Assembly: GCA_038248985.1 (NCBI GenBank)
Contig: JBBRWV010000002.1
Location: forward strand, 1 to 64,000
Direction: 5' to 3'
Length of the DNA stretch: 64,000 nucleotides
From: JBBRWV01 sp038248985
GTDB lineage: Bacteria; Planctomycetota; Phycisphaerae; WQYP01
Position 1 is the first letter of the stretch; the number at the start of each line of letters is the position of its first letter. The notes beneath the pieces were generated by a model that saw nothing but the letters and a program-made list of their open reading frames with translations, made no database searches and had not been told where the DNA came from. Positions 44,285 to 52,485 of this stretch are shown piece after piece. The position numbers and the translations under genes were made by a program.

Positions 44285-45001
44285 ATGAGTGATGGCAAAG
44301 TGATCGCGGTCGCACATCGTGGAGCCTCGGCCTACGCGCCCGAGAACACCGTCGCCGCATTCGATGAAGCCGTTCGCCTCCACGCCAAGGCCGTCGAGTT
44401 CGATATCCAACTCTCCGCCGATGGCGCCATCGTCGTCATTCACGATGAAACCCTCCAACGCACCACCAACGGCCGCGGACGCGTCAAAGACTACCAACTC
44501 TTCGACCTCCTCCGCCTTGATGCCGGCAGTTGGCTCCACCCCCGCTTCGCCGGCACACGCATCCCCACCCTCGACGAAGCCCTCCTCGCCATCGGCCCCC
44601 ACGCCCTCCCCGTCCTCGAACTCAAAGCCCCCATTCCCGGCGCTCTGCTCCTCCAACACCTCCAACGCTACGACCTCCTCGATGACTGCCTCGTCATCTC
44701 CTTCCGCCCCCAATGGCTCCTCGAAGTCCGAAAACACACCCCCAAAATCCCCCTCGGCCTCCTTTCCGACCGCTTCACCCACGACCTCCCCGCCCGCGCC
44801 AAAGCCCTCGACGCCGATGTGCTCCTCCTCAGCACCGAAGCCCTCAGCCCCGAAAGCGCCCACGCCGCCAACGCCGAAGGACTTGAACTTTGGTGCTATA
44901 CCGCTAATGATATAGGCCTAGTAGCCGCCTGTGCCTCCCTCGGCACCACCGGCATCATCACCGATAAACCCGATTTGATACGTTCCCGCGAAGATAAATA
45001 A
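44285..45001 (+). CDS. Glycerophosphodiester phosphodiesterase
   Basis: A 238-residue GDPD-family TIM barrel that splits glycerophosphodiesters into glycerol-3-phosphate and an alcohol. Catalytic and metal residues are visible: His11-Arg12 in AHRGASAYAPEN, Glu38 and Asp40 in VEFDIQLSADG, His53 in VIHDETLQRTTNGRG, then LELKAPIP and a closing GIITDKPDLI. The start at 44285 opens right at the family N-terminus; the upstream frame reaches 44084 but overlaps the divergent gene. No signal peptide, so the cytoplasmic (UgpQ-like) form. Ribosome site weak. Rho follows after a 505-base gap. Confidence 0.93.
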   Translation: MSDGKVIAVAHRGASAYAPENTVAAFDEAVRLHAKAVEFDIQLSADGAIVVIHDETLQRTTNGRGRVKDYQLFDLLRLDAGSWLHPRFAGTRIPTLDEALLAIGPHALPVLELKAPIPGALLLQHLQRYDLLDDCLVISFRPQWLLEVRKHTPKIPLGLLSDRFTHDLPARAKALDADVLLLSTEALSPESAHAANAEGLELWCYTANDIGLVAACASLGTTGIITDKPDLIRSREDK

Positions 45002-45506
45002 CCGTTCTGCACGTACTTTCTGGCTTTTTTCGCCCGCATATACTATTTTAGACTCGATCTTTGCTCGCCAGAAGGTACAATGCCTGCAGTAAGAACCTGC
45101 AGATCAAGCACTCGACACGGACCAAAACTCATCCTTCGATAGCTACCTCCGTGACGCCGAGTGTTAACGGTAATGTGATTCCGGAATGAAAACAGAATCG
45201 AGCAGCAATCCGGGCGCAGCAGCCCGTGCCATCCAGCGCAATCACGATGGCCAGGAATTCAATGATTACCGATAACGCGCCGCTTCCTCTGTTCCGTTCC
45301 ACACACCGTCCTTCTTTTCGTACAACCGGCCGGTTTTCTCCCTCGGTCTACAGCGCTCGCATTGTGCAACGCTTCCGATTTCACCAATGCCAAATGGGGA
45401 TGGGCGGGATCTGAGATAGTAAGGCGCTCGCGGCCTGATGCACCCGAAAGTGCCCGGCCTAAAGCGAACGTTCGCATGTTGCGGACGAAGTCCTCTCTTC
45501 ACATCT
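45002..45506 (+). promoter_or_regulatory. 505-base region before rho, possible long leader
   Basis: No gene recognised; short frames on both strands have no ribosome site or family resemblance. The composition is more AT-rich and less strand-biased than the neighbouring genes. TATACT at 45039-45044 is a good -10 box but its -35 is weak. If used, the rho mRNA would have a leader of about 460 bases. rho is autoregulated through its leader in several bacteria, so a regulatory leader is plausible. A 12-base perfect palindrome GCGAACGTTCGC is at 45464-45475. Confidence 0.4.
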
Positions 45507-45542
45507 ATGGAGCTTGTCTTGTCAGACAACAAAGCGAACGTT
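45461..45542 (+). repeat. Direct repeat pair AAAGCGAACGTT flanking the rho start
   Basis: AAAGCGAACGTT occurs at 45461-45472 and again at 45531-45542, exactly 70 bases apart, once before and once inside the start of rho. The first copy is part of a perfect palindrome. It could be an operator pair or an RNA element. Confidence 0.45.
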
Positions 45543-46631
45543 ACGGGGCTACTCGAAGTATCAGAAAAAGGCCACGGCTATTTGCGCCTCCCGGATCGCA
45601 AGTATCGCCCCCAGCAGTCCGATCCCTACGTCCCCACCGACGTCATCAAACGCACCCAACTCCGCATGGGCGTCATGCTCAACGTCAACACCGGCCCCAA
45701 CAAACGCGGCCCCGGCCCCCTCGTCACCTACGTCAACAGCGTCGAAGGCGTCCCTCTCCGCGATTACTTCCGCACCCCCATGTTTGGCGAACTCATCGTC
45801 ATCGATCCCCGCGTCAAAATCCGCCTCGAAACCCCCGGCGGTCCCCCCTCCATGCGCATCATGGACATCCTCACCCCCATCGGTCGCGGCCAGCGCGGCC
45901 TCATCGTCGCTCCCCCCAAAACCGGCAAAACCACCCTCCTCAAGCAAATCGCCGAAGCCGTCAACAAAAACCATCCCGATATGAAAGTCTTCGTCCTCCT
46001 CATCGATGAACGCCCCGAAGAAGTCACCGACTTCCGCCGCAGCCTCCCCAACTGCGAAGTCTGGGCCTCCAACACCGATGAAGACATCGAATCCCACGTC
46101 CGCACCGCACGCATGGTCACCGAACGCGCCAAACGCCTCGTCGAAGGCGGCGGACACGTCATGGTCATCCTCGATTCCATCACCCGCGTCGGACGCGCCT
46201 TCAACCACTTCGTCGGCAGCAGCGGACGCACCATGTCCGGCGGTATCGACGCCACCGCCATGCAGGAACCTCGCTCCATGTTCGGCAGCGCCCGCAATAT
46301 CGAAAATGGCGGCAGCCTCACCATCATGGCCTCCGCACTCATCGACACCGGCAGCCGCATGGACGAACTCATCTTCCAGGAGTTCAAAGGCACCGGCAAT
46401 ATGGAACTCGTCCTCAGCAAAAAACTCGCCGAACGACGCATCTGGCCCGCCATCGACCTCCCCGCCTCCGGCACCCGCAAAGAAGAGTACCTCCTCGGAC
46501 CCGAAGGCGCCCGCAAAGCCGGTATGCTCCGCCGCGATTTGGTCTCCCGCGATCCCGCCTCCGCCATGGAATCTCTCCTCAAAGTCATGCAAAAATTCCC
46601 CACCAATGAACAATTCATGGCCAGCTTCTAA
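45507..46631 (+). CDS. rho: Transcription termination factor Rho
   Basis: A 374-residue hexameric RNA helicase that ends transcription. The RNA-binding cold-shock-like part is seen early (VTGLLEVSEKGHGYLR, about 12-27, and DPYVPTDVIKRTQLRMG), then RMDILTPIG..RGLIVAPPKTGKT with Walker A at about 136-143, Walker B VMVILDSITR (about 212-221), the Q-loop and MSGGIDATAM, and the R-loop region GTGNMELVLSKKLAERR. It is shorter than E. coli Rho (419), the difference being the N-terminal helical bundle. The ATG at 45507 is the best match to family starts but has no strong ribosome site; the frame is open to 45438. Confidence 0.95.
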   Translation: MELVLSDNKANVTGLLEVSEKGHGYLRLPDRKYRPQQSDPYVPTDVIKRTQLRMGVMLNVNTGPNKRGPGPLVTYVNSVEGVPLRDYFRTPMFGELIVIDPRVKIRLETPGGPPSMRIMDILTPIGRGQRGLIVAPPKTGKTTLLKQIAEAVNKNHPDMKVFVLLIDERPEEVTDFRRSLPNCEVWASNTDEDIESHVRTARMVTERAKRLVEGGGHVMVILDSITRVGRAFNHFVGSSGRTMSGGIDATAMQEPRSMFGSARNIENGGSLTIMASALIDTGSRMDELIFQEFKGTGNMELVLSKKLAERRIWPAIDLPASGTRKEEYLLGPEGARKAGMLRRDLVSRDPASAMESLLKVMQKFPTNEQFMASF

Positions 46632-46680
46632 TCATTGTTCAATCCCCCATTTCCTGTCATACACATTGTGAGGACGCCCC

Positions 46681-46935
46681 ATGGCATTTACCGACGAAGA
46701 CCTGAAACGCGCCATGAAAGCTTTCAAACGCCGCATGAAACTTACCCGCCTCGATGAGGAATCCCGCCTCGGTCGCAGCCCCCTCACCGGCGGCGGAGAC
46801 TCCGGCATCTGCGCCATCAACCCCCCCGCCGAGTTCTCCCAGGAAGTCTGGAACGAACTCGTCGCCCGCGGACAACTCTCCGTCGACTCCGACGGCTTCT
46901 ACTCCCTCGGACGCCTCAAGGGCGGCATGGGGTGA
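46681..46935 (+). CDS. Small protein downstream of rho
   Basis: An 84-residue protein with GTGAGGA 7 bases before the ATG and normal coding bias. The N-terminus is basic and helical (DEDLKRAMKAFKRRMKLTRL); the middle has SRLGRSPLTGGGDSGICAINPP and the end a short FSQEVWNELVARGQL helix plus strand. No known domain recognised. It follows rho by 49 bases on the same strand and may be co-expressed. A nucleic-acid or ribosome role is possible from the basic helix, but that is conjecture. Confidence 0.72.
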   Translation: MAFTDEDLKRAMKAFKRRMKLTRLDEESRLGRSPLTGGGDSGICAINPPAEFSQEVWNELVARGQLSVDSDGFYSLGRLKGGMG

Positions 46936-47115
46936 GCGCCCGCCCCTCTTCACCTATAATCAACCGCTGAACACTGACGCCGCGCCCTCATCCCAACGCC
47001 GCGCCCCCTGCGCATTTTCCATTTACTTCTACCGCTTGAACCATTACCGTTCCCCTTTCCGCATCGCCCGGCATTTCTGTCACTTTATTTTCCTCGCACT
47101 ACAATGGTGAAAATT

Positions 47116-48048
47116 ATGGCCAAACTCGACTTCATCTCCATCGCCGACACCCCCCAGCAAACCCTCGTACACATCCTCGACGTCTCCAAACGTCTCAAAA
47201 AACAACTCCAATCCACCGGACGCAATGACCCCATCGCCGCCGGCAAAGTCCTCGCCTGCATCTTCGAAAAACCCTCCCTCCGCACCCGCGTCTCCTTCGA
47301 AACCGCCATGTACCACATGGGCGGAAACGCCCTCTACATCGCCCCCTCCGAAATCGGCCTCGGCACCCGCGAATCCGTCCCCGATGTCGCACGCGTCCTC
47401 TCCGGCATGACCGACGCCATCATGGCCCGCGTCTTCCAACACGATAAACTCCAAGGCCTCGCCCAATTCGCCTCCGTCCCCGTCATCAACGGCCTCTCCG
47501 ATTACTCCCACCCCTGCCAGGCCATGGCCGATCTCCTCACCATCGAAGAACACTTCGGCCCCGGCAGCCTCCACGGAAAAACCCTCGCCTACATCGGCGA
47601 CGGCAACAACATGGCCCGCTCCCTCATGGTCGCCTGCGCCCGCTTCCAAATTAAATTCCGCATCGCCACGCCCCCCGGCTTCGAACTCGAAACCGCCCTC
47701 CTCGATCGTATGATGCGCCAGTCCCCCGATCTCGATTTCGCCACCTCCCGCGAACCCCGCGACATCCTCCAGGATGCCGACGTCATCTACACCGACACCT
47801 GGATCAGCATGGGTCAGGAAACTGAAAAAGCCCAACGCCTCCCCGTCTTCGCCCCCTACCAGATCAACGCCAACCTGCTCAAACTCGCCCCCAGTCACGC
47901 CATCGTCATGCACTGCCTCCCCGCCTACCGCGGCGTCGAAATCACCGACGAAGTTATCGATGGCCCACAATCCGTCGTCTTCCAGCAAGCCGAAAACCGC
48001 CTCCACTTCCAAAAAGGCCTCCTCGCCGTTCTCCTCGCCGGGCAATGA
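47116..48048 (+). CDS. argF: Ornithine carbamoyltransferase
   Basis: A 310-residue enzyme making citrulline from ornithine and carbamoyl phosphate. The phosphate site is FEKPSLRTRVSFE (about 50-62; SLRTR replaces the E. coli STRTR), HPCQAMADL holds His132 and Gln135, and the ornithine loop MHCLPAYRGVEI (about 264-275) has the catalytic Cys. GDGNNMARSLM is the ornithine-binding DGxNN(V/M)xxS motif and separates it from aspartate carbamoyltransferase. GGTGA at 47106-47110 sets the start at 47116; the ATG at 47104 overlaps that site. The next gene starts 29 bases later (or overlaps by 4). No other arg gene is in the window. Confidence 0.95.
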   Translation: MAKLDFISIADTPQQTLVHILDVSKRLKKQLQSTGRNDPIAAGKVLACIFEKPSLRTRVSFETAMYHMGGNALYIAPSEIGLGTRESVPDVARVLSGMTDAIMARVFQHDKLQGLAQFASVPVINGLSDYSHPCQAMADLLTIEEHFGPGSLHGKTLAYIGDGNNMARSLMVACARFQIKFRIATPPGFELETALLDRMMRQSPDLDFATSREPRDILQDADVIYTDTWISMGQETEKAQRLPVFAPYQINANLLKLAPSHAIVMHCLPAYRGVEITDEVIDGPQSVVFQQAENRLHFQKGLLAVLLAGQ

Positions 48049-48077
48049 TCTTCCGCCCTTCACCCAAGGCCGCGCCC

Positions 48078-49214
48078 ATGTCCCAAACGTTTCCCACCCT
48101 CCTTCGCTACACCGGGCAGGTCCTCTACATCTACGCTTACGATGTCGCCTGGGAAATGGCCCGCAAAACCATCCCCACCCTCTGCGGACAACCCGTCGCG
48201 CAATTTCACATCGATTCCAACAAACGCTCCCCACGCCAACTTTTTTTCTACCGCCCCCAAATGGTCCATCTCACACCCCTCGATCGCCTCGGTCTCGACG
48301 GCCCCCTCCGCATCGAACGCCAGGTCAAAATCTTCCCCATGGGCGCCATCTCCCTCTCCTTCCGCGTCACCTTCGATGTCCCCTCCGTCAATGACCTCGT
48401 CAAGTTTCACGACCTCCGCTACGCCAACGGCGGCTCACTCCATGACGACGTCCTCGCCACCGTCGAAGAAGTCCGCCGTGAACTGCAACCCTACTTGATC
48501 CGCCCCGTCGAAAAACTCGCCGACGAAGAAGCCTACACCGTCTTCTGCATCACCTCCCCCATGGAAAATGCCCAGGGCGAACGCATCCGCACCGAAGACT
48601 GGCTCGCCCGCAACCGCCGCGCCGTCGCCGCCCTTCTCACCGAAGAACGCGACACCGCCCACCTCTCCGATCAGGAATCCGAAGAATCCACCAGCCGCTA
48701 CCTCGCCTATTACGACCACGACCTCGCCGTCATCGACTGGGATGCCGCCCTCGTCATCGACGAACCCCGCTACACCGAAGAAGTCGTCTACCTCATGGAA
48801 CTCGCCAACCTCCAACTCGCCGAACTCGAAGTCTACGACCGCGTCCTCGACGACGTCATGGATCGCGCCTATCGCGACCTCGCCGTCCGCGGCCTCGGCA
48901 AAGGTAGCGGCCGACGCACCCTCGCCGAACTCCGCGAAATCCGCGTCGACCTCGCCCGCCTCCAGGATGAACTCCAAAACAGCGCCAAATTCTTCGGCGA
49001 CTGGCACCTCGCCCGCATCTACCAAGCCGTCTCCGCCCGCTTCCACCTCGCCGACTGGCAAAAAACCATCGACGAAAAACTCCAAACCCTCGACGAACTC
49101 TACCAACTCCTCCAAACCGACCGCAACAATCGCTGGATGCTCATCCTCGAAGCGACCATCGTCCTCCTCTTCATCATCGACCTCCTCATGCTCTTCAAAG
49201 CCGGCACCCACTAA
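48078..49214 (+). CDS. RMND1/RMD1-like (DUF155-like) membrane-anchored protein, tentative
   Basis: A 378-residue protein with a soluble alpha-beta N-terminal part (about 1-220), then long charged helices, probably a coiled coil (about 240-350, with LREIRVDLARLQDELQN), and one hydrophobic segment near the end (about 352-372, RWMLILEATIVLLFIIDLLMLF). Soluble domain, helical hairpin and C-terminal anchor are the layout of the RMND1/RMD1/DUF155 family; in mitochondria RMND1 supports translation. Sequence evidence is weak, so this is a suggestion only. An ATG at 48045 overlaps the argF stop (ATGA) and could be the true, coupled start; 48078 has AAGG at 9 bases. Confidence 0.6.
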   Translation: MSQTFPTLLRYTGQVLYIYAYDVAWEMARKTIPTLCGQPVAQFHIDSNKRSPRQLFFYRPQMVHLTPLDRLGLDGPLRIERQVKIFPMGAISLSFRVTFDVPSVNDLVKFHDLRYANGGSLHDDVLATVEEVRRELQPYLIRPVEKLADEEAYTVFCITSPMENAQGERIRTEDWLARNRRAVAALLTEERDTAHLSDQESEESTSRYLAYYDHDLAVIDWDAALVIDEPRYTEEVVYLMELANLQLAELEVYDRVLDDVMDRAYRDLAVRGLGKGSGRRTLAELREIRVDLARLQDELQNSAKFFGDWHLARIYQAVSARFHLADWQKTIDEKLQTLDELYQLLQTDRNNRWMLILEATIVLLFIIDLLMLFKAGTH

Positions 49215-49373
49215 AACCAGGACAACCCCCTCCCCGACGCGCCCATCAACGAACGTGTCCCTCACCCTCGTCCAGATTTACGCCCTCATAAAACATTTCG
49301 CCGTCGATTCCTCCCTCTTCCTCTGACAAAAATCTCGCCACCCGCTATCCTTCAATCCCCCCAACCCCACTGC

Positions 49374-49406
49374 CGTCTTTCGTGTCTTCATGCCTTGGTG
49401 GCTAAA
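49374..49406. repeat. Short recurrent intergenic phrase (TTTCGTGTCTTC type)
   Basis: CTTTCGTGTCTTCATGCCTT followed by GGTGGCTAAA just before the M32 peptidase start. The same kind of phrase (TTCGTG spaced by 7-10 bases) is at 50957-51031. Reminiscent of dispersed intergenic phrases in other bacteria; not a known element in this genome. Confidence 0.35.
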
Positions 49407-49422
49407 AAATCCGGAGCCAAAA

Positions 49423-50931
49423 ATGTCATCCTTCCAAAATCTCAAAACCCGCCTCGCCGACATCCACAACCTCCACATGGCCTCCGCCGTCCTCGGCTGG
49501 GATCAACACACCTACATGCCCGCCCAGGGTGCCCCAGCCCGCTCCAAACAACTCGGCACCCTCGCCAAACTCGCCCACGAAATGTTCGTCGCTCCCGAAA
49601 CCCTAACCCTCCTCGCCGCCGCCGAATCCGAAGCCGCCGCCACCCCTGGTGACTCCGACGAACGCGCCTTCGTCCGCATCGCCCGCCGCAACCTCGATAA
49701 ATCCACTAAAGTCCCCACCTCCCTCGTCGTGGAAACCACCGAAGTCTGCTCCCTGGCCGACGGCATCTGGGCCCAAGCCCGCGCTGAAAATAACTACCCC
49801 GCCTTCGCTCCCTGGCTCGATCGCATCCTCAAACTCAAACGCCAATACGCCGCCGCAATCGGCATCCCCGCCGGCGGCGTCACCTACGACGTCCTCCTCG
49901 ATGACTACGAAGAAGGCATGACCGTCGCCACCCTCAACCCCCTCTTCGAAACCCTCAAACAACACCTCATCCCCCTCGTCGCCAAAATCGTCCAGCACAA
50001 AGACCGCGTCTCCGACGAACCCCTCACCCGCGATTTCGACGAGCCCGCCCAGGAACAATTCTCCCGCACCGTCCTTCAGGAACTCGGCTACGATTTCACC
50101 CGCGGCCGTCTCGACCGCGCCGTCCACCCCTTCTGCACCAACTTCTCCCAGAACGACGTCCGCATCACCACCCGCTTCGAAAAAAACTGGATGCCCGGCG
50201 CACTCTTCGGCTCCCTCCACGAAATGGGCCACGCCTTCTATGAAATGGGCGTCGACCCCGCCTACGAAGCCACTCCCCTCGGCGGCGGCGTCTCCCTCGG
50301 CATCCACGAATCCCAATCCCGCCTCTGGGAAAACCTCGTCGGTCGTTCCCTCCCCTTCTGGGAACGCCACTTCCCCATGCTCCAAAAAGCCTTCCCCACG
50401 CCCACCCGCAGCCTCACCCTCGAAAATTTCTGGCGCGCCATCAACTGCGTCTCACCCTCCTTCATCCGCGTCGAAGCCGACGAAGTTACCTACAATCTCC
50501 ACATCATCCTCCGCTTCGAAATGGAACAGGAACTCCTCGAAAACCGCCTCTCCGTCAACGACGCACCCGCCGCCTGGAATGACCGCATGAAAAAATACCT
50601 CGCCATCACGCCCCCCACCGATCGCGAAGGCATCCTCCAGGACGTCCACTGGTCCGGCGGCGGCATCGGCTACTTCCCCACCTACACCCTCGGCACCGTC
50701 CTCGCCTCCCAACTCTTCGCCGCCGCCCGACGCGCTCTCCCCTCCCTCGATTCCGACCTCCGCACCGGCATCTACTCCCCCCTCCGCGAATGGCTCCGCA
50801 CCCGCCTCCACCAGTTCGGCAGCAAATTCCCCCCGCAACAACTCATCCAAAAAGCCACCGGAAAACCCCTCTCCCCCGACGACTACCTCGCCTACCTCCA
50901 ACAAAAATTCACCGCCATCTACGCCCTCTAA
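49423..50931 (+). CDS. M32 family carboxypeptidase (Taq-type)
   Basis: A 502-residue zinc carboxypeptidase; Thermus Taq carboxypeptidase is 511 residues. The zinc motif HEMGH is at 266-270 and the third ligand Glu lies in GIHESQSR (about 294-301). DVRITTRF just before and EEVTYNLHIILRFEMEQEL-type segment afterwards (about 344-364) are family marks, as is GIGYFPTYTLG (about 410). It trims C-terminal residues from peptides in the cytoplasm; no signal peptide. The start 49423 has GGAG 7 bases upstream; an earlier ATG (49390) lies in the recurrent phrase. The 208-base gap before it holds no other gene. Confidence 0.94.
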   Translation: MSSFQNLKTRLADIHNLHMASAVLGWDQHTYMPAQGAPARSKQLGTLAKLAHEMFVAPETLTLLAAAESEAAATPGDSDERAFVRIARRNLDKSTKVPTSLVVETTEVCSLADGIWAQARAENNYPAFAPWLDRILKLKRQYAAAIGIPAGGVTYDVLLDDYEEGMTVATLNPLFETLKQHLIPLVAKIVQHKDRVSDEPLTRDFDEPAQEQFSRTVLQELGYDFTRGRLDRAVHPFCTNFSQNDVRITTRFEKNWMPGALFGSLHEMGHAFYEMGVDPAYEATPLGGGVSLGIHESQSRLWENLVGRSLPFWERHFPMLQKAFPTPTRSLTLENFWRAINCVSPSFIRVEADEVTYNLHIILRFEMEQELLENRLSVNDAPAAWNDRMKKYLAITPPTDREGILQDVHWSGGGIGYFPTYTLGTVLASQLFAAARRALPSLDSDLRTGIYSPLREWLRTRLHQFGSKFPPQQLIQKATGKPLSPDDYLAYLQQKFTAIYAL

Positions 50932-50956
50932 TTCCCCGCCGTCGTCGTCCACTTCA

Positions 50957-51031
50957 CCCCTTCGTGTTTAATTTCCTCGTCGATGTCTTCGTCCTTTCGT
51001 GGTTCATTCCAAGTCGTCCCTTCGTGGTGCC
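50957..51031. repeat. Recurrent intergenic phrase, multiple TTCGTG copies
   Basis: TTCGTG or TTCGTC occurs four times (CCTTCGTGTTTAA, GTCTTCGTC, CTTTCGTGGTTCATT, CCTTCGTGGTG) between two convergent genes. Irregular spacing and sequence decay argue against a functional array; it may be an old dispersed element. Confidence 0.35.
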
Positions 51032-51039
51032 CCCCCAAC

Positions 51040-52044
51040 CTACACCGGCGGACGCGAAGGCTTCACCGCTCGCCCTTCCTTCACCGACAAATACAACGCA
51101 TCCATCAACCACGAATGCAATATCCCATATCGCACCGGACACCGCGGCTCCGCCTTCCCCAACAAACAATCAATAAAATTAGCGTTCGGCGTGTAATGCT
51201 TCTGCGTCACCGGCGGATACTTGATCAACCCGCCCTTCTCATCAAAATGCTCCAAACGCCCCCCGTGAATCCCCGTGCTGATCCGACCCTTCTCCCCACT
51301 GATCCAAATCCCCTCCTGCCACCCCGGCGTGTTCCCCGAAATCGTCACGCTCCCCAAAATATTCCCCTCCCAACGTATCGTCATCACCGCATTGATCTCC
51401 ACCGGCGTCCCCTTGTTGTCCGCCCAGCAATACACCTCCTCCACCGGCCGATCCATCAACCACGCAATCGAATTAAACAAATGCGCCCCGCTGTCATACA
51501 TCTGACCTCCGCCCGATAGCGCCGGATCCTGCCGCCACGTCCCCTTCACCGCGTTCCGCCAACCCTGGCAACTGTACGCCGTCACCGTCTGCAACTCCCC
51601 CAACCCTCCCGCCTGCAATACATCCCGTATATACGCATACTCCTGCGAATACGACGCCTGAAACGCAATCTGCAAATGCCGTCCCGTCTTCTTCACCTGC
51701 TCCGCCAACTGCCGCGCATGATCGCTGCTCGTCACCATCGGCTTCTCCACCAGCACGTCGTACCCGTGCTCCAACGACAGCATCGCCTGCGGAAAATGCA
51801 GCGCGTGCGGCGTCACCAAGGTCACCGCCCGCAGCCCCTTCGGCGGATCCTTCATCATCTCCTCCAGCGAATCGTACAACCGTATCGACTCGTCCCCCTT
51901 GTACTGCTCCTTATGAAACTTCTCCAAATTCTCCCGCTTGATATCGCACAACGCCACCACCCGCGCCTCCGGAACACCCTTGTAATAATTCGCGTGCGAC
52001 CGACCCATGCTGCCACAACCAACAATCGCTACATCTACCGACAT
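51040..52044 (-). CDS. Gfo/Idh/MocA-family oxidoreductase
   Basis: A 334-residue NAD(P)-dependent dehydrogenase. The Rossmann motif VGCGSMGRSH (8-17) begins the protein, VLVEKPMVTSSDHARQL (about 97-113) has the EKP signature with the catalytic-type Lys, and the C-terminal part is the beta-sheet substrate domain (GGGQMYDSGAHLFNSIAWL, about 174-192). Members act on sugars, inositols or pseudaminic precursors, mostly cytoplasmic. No signal peptide. Neighbours give no pathway. It is followed by the recurrent phrase and converges with the M32 peptidase. Confidence 0.92.
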   Translation of the reverse strand: MSVDVAIVGCGSMGRSHANYYKGVPEARVVALCDIKRENLEKFHKEQYKGDESIRLYDSLEEMMKDPPKGLRAVTLVTPHALHFPQAMLSLEHGYDVLVEKPMVTSSDHARQLAEQVKKTGRHLQIAFQASYSQEYAYIRDVLQAGGLGELQTVTAYSCQGWRNAVKGTWRQDPALSGGGQMYDSGAHLFNSIAWLMDRPVEEVYCWADNKGTPVEINAVMTIRWEGNILGSVTISGNTPGWQEGIWISGEKGRISTGIHGGRLEHFDEKGGLIKYPPVTQKHYTPNANFIDCLLGKAEPRCPVRYGILHSWLMDALYLSVKEGRAVKPSRPPV

Positions 52045-52127
52045 GCTTGTTCCTCATTTCATTCCCTTCCACCGCGGCCGATGGAATACACAAAAAGTTG
52101 CGCCGCCCACAGATATGCCACAAAAGA

Positions 52128-52448
52128 CTACCCCCGCGCGCCCCCTGTCGCAAGTGCCTCACCCGTCAATCGCATCATCGTCCACTCCTCCAGCGGCACC
52201 GCACCCAGCGCCCGGTAAAACGCCACCGCCGGCGCATTCCAATCCAACACACTCCACTCCACCCGGCCATACCCCCGCGCCACCGCTATCCGCGCCAACT
52301 CCACCAGCATCCCCTTCCCCAACCCCCGCCCCCGATACGCCGGCTTCACATACAGATCCTCGAGATAAATCCCCGGCCGCCCCAAAAATGTCGAAAACGT
52401 CTTGAACCAGATCGCATAACCCACCACTTCTCCCTCCGCCTCCGCCAC
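52128..52448 (-). CDS. Short GNAT acetyltransferase lacking the usual N-terminus
   Basis: A 106-residue protein matching the second two thirds of diamine-acetyltransferase-like GNATs: FSTFLGRPGIYLEDLYVKP, the acetyl-CoA loop YRGRGLGKGM (39-46) and VEWSVLDWNAPAVAFYRALG. Such enzymes are normally 155-165 residues, so about 50 N-terminal residues (first strand and two helices) are missing. The frame is open only to a stop at 52497-52499, and the aminotransferase ends at 52486, so there is no room. GTG at 52448 has GGGGGAGG 5 bases before; TTG at 52451 is the alternative. It could be a truncated pseudogene or a shortened active enzyme. Confidence 0.62.
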   Translation of the reverse strand: MAEAEGEVVGYAIWFKTFSTFLGRPGIYLEDLYVKPAYRGRGLGKGMLVELARIAVARGYGRVEWSVLDWNAPAVAFYRALGAVPLEEWTMMRLTGEALATGGARG

Positions 52449-52485
52449 CAACGCCTCCCCCGCCCCCCGTGAAACACCACTCCCC

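Noticed and set aside
46955..46960. TATAAT before argF
   Set aside because: A consensus -10 but nothing like a -35 upstream at any normal spacing.
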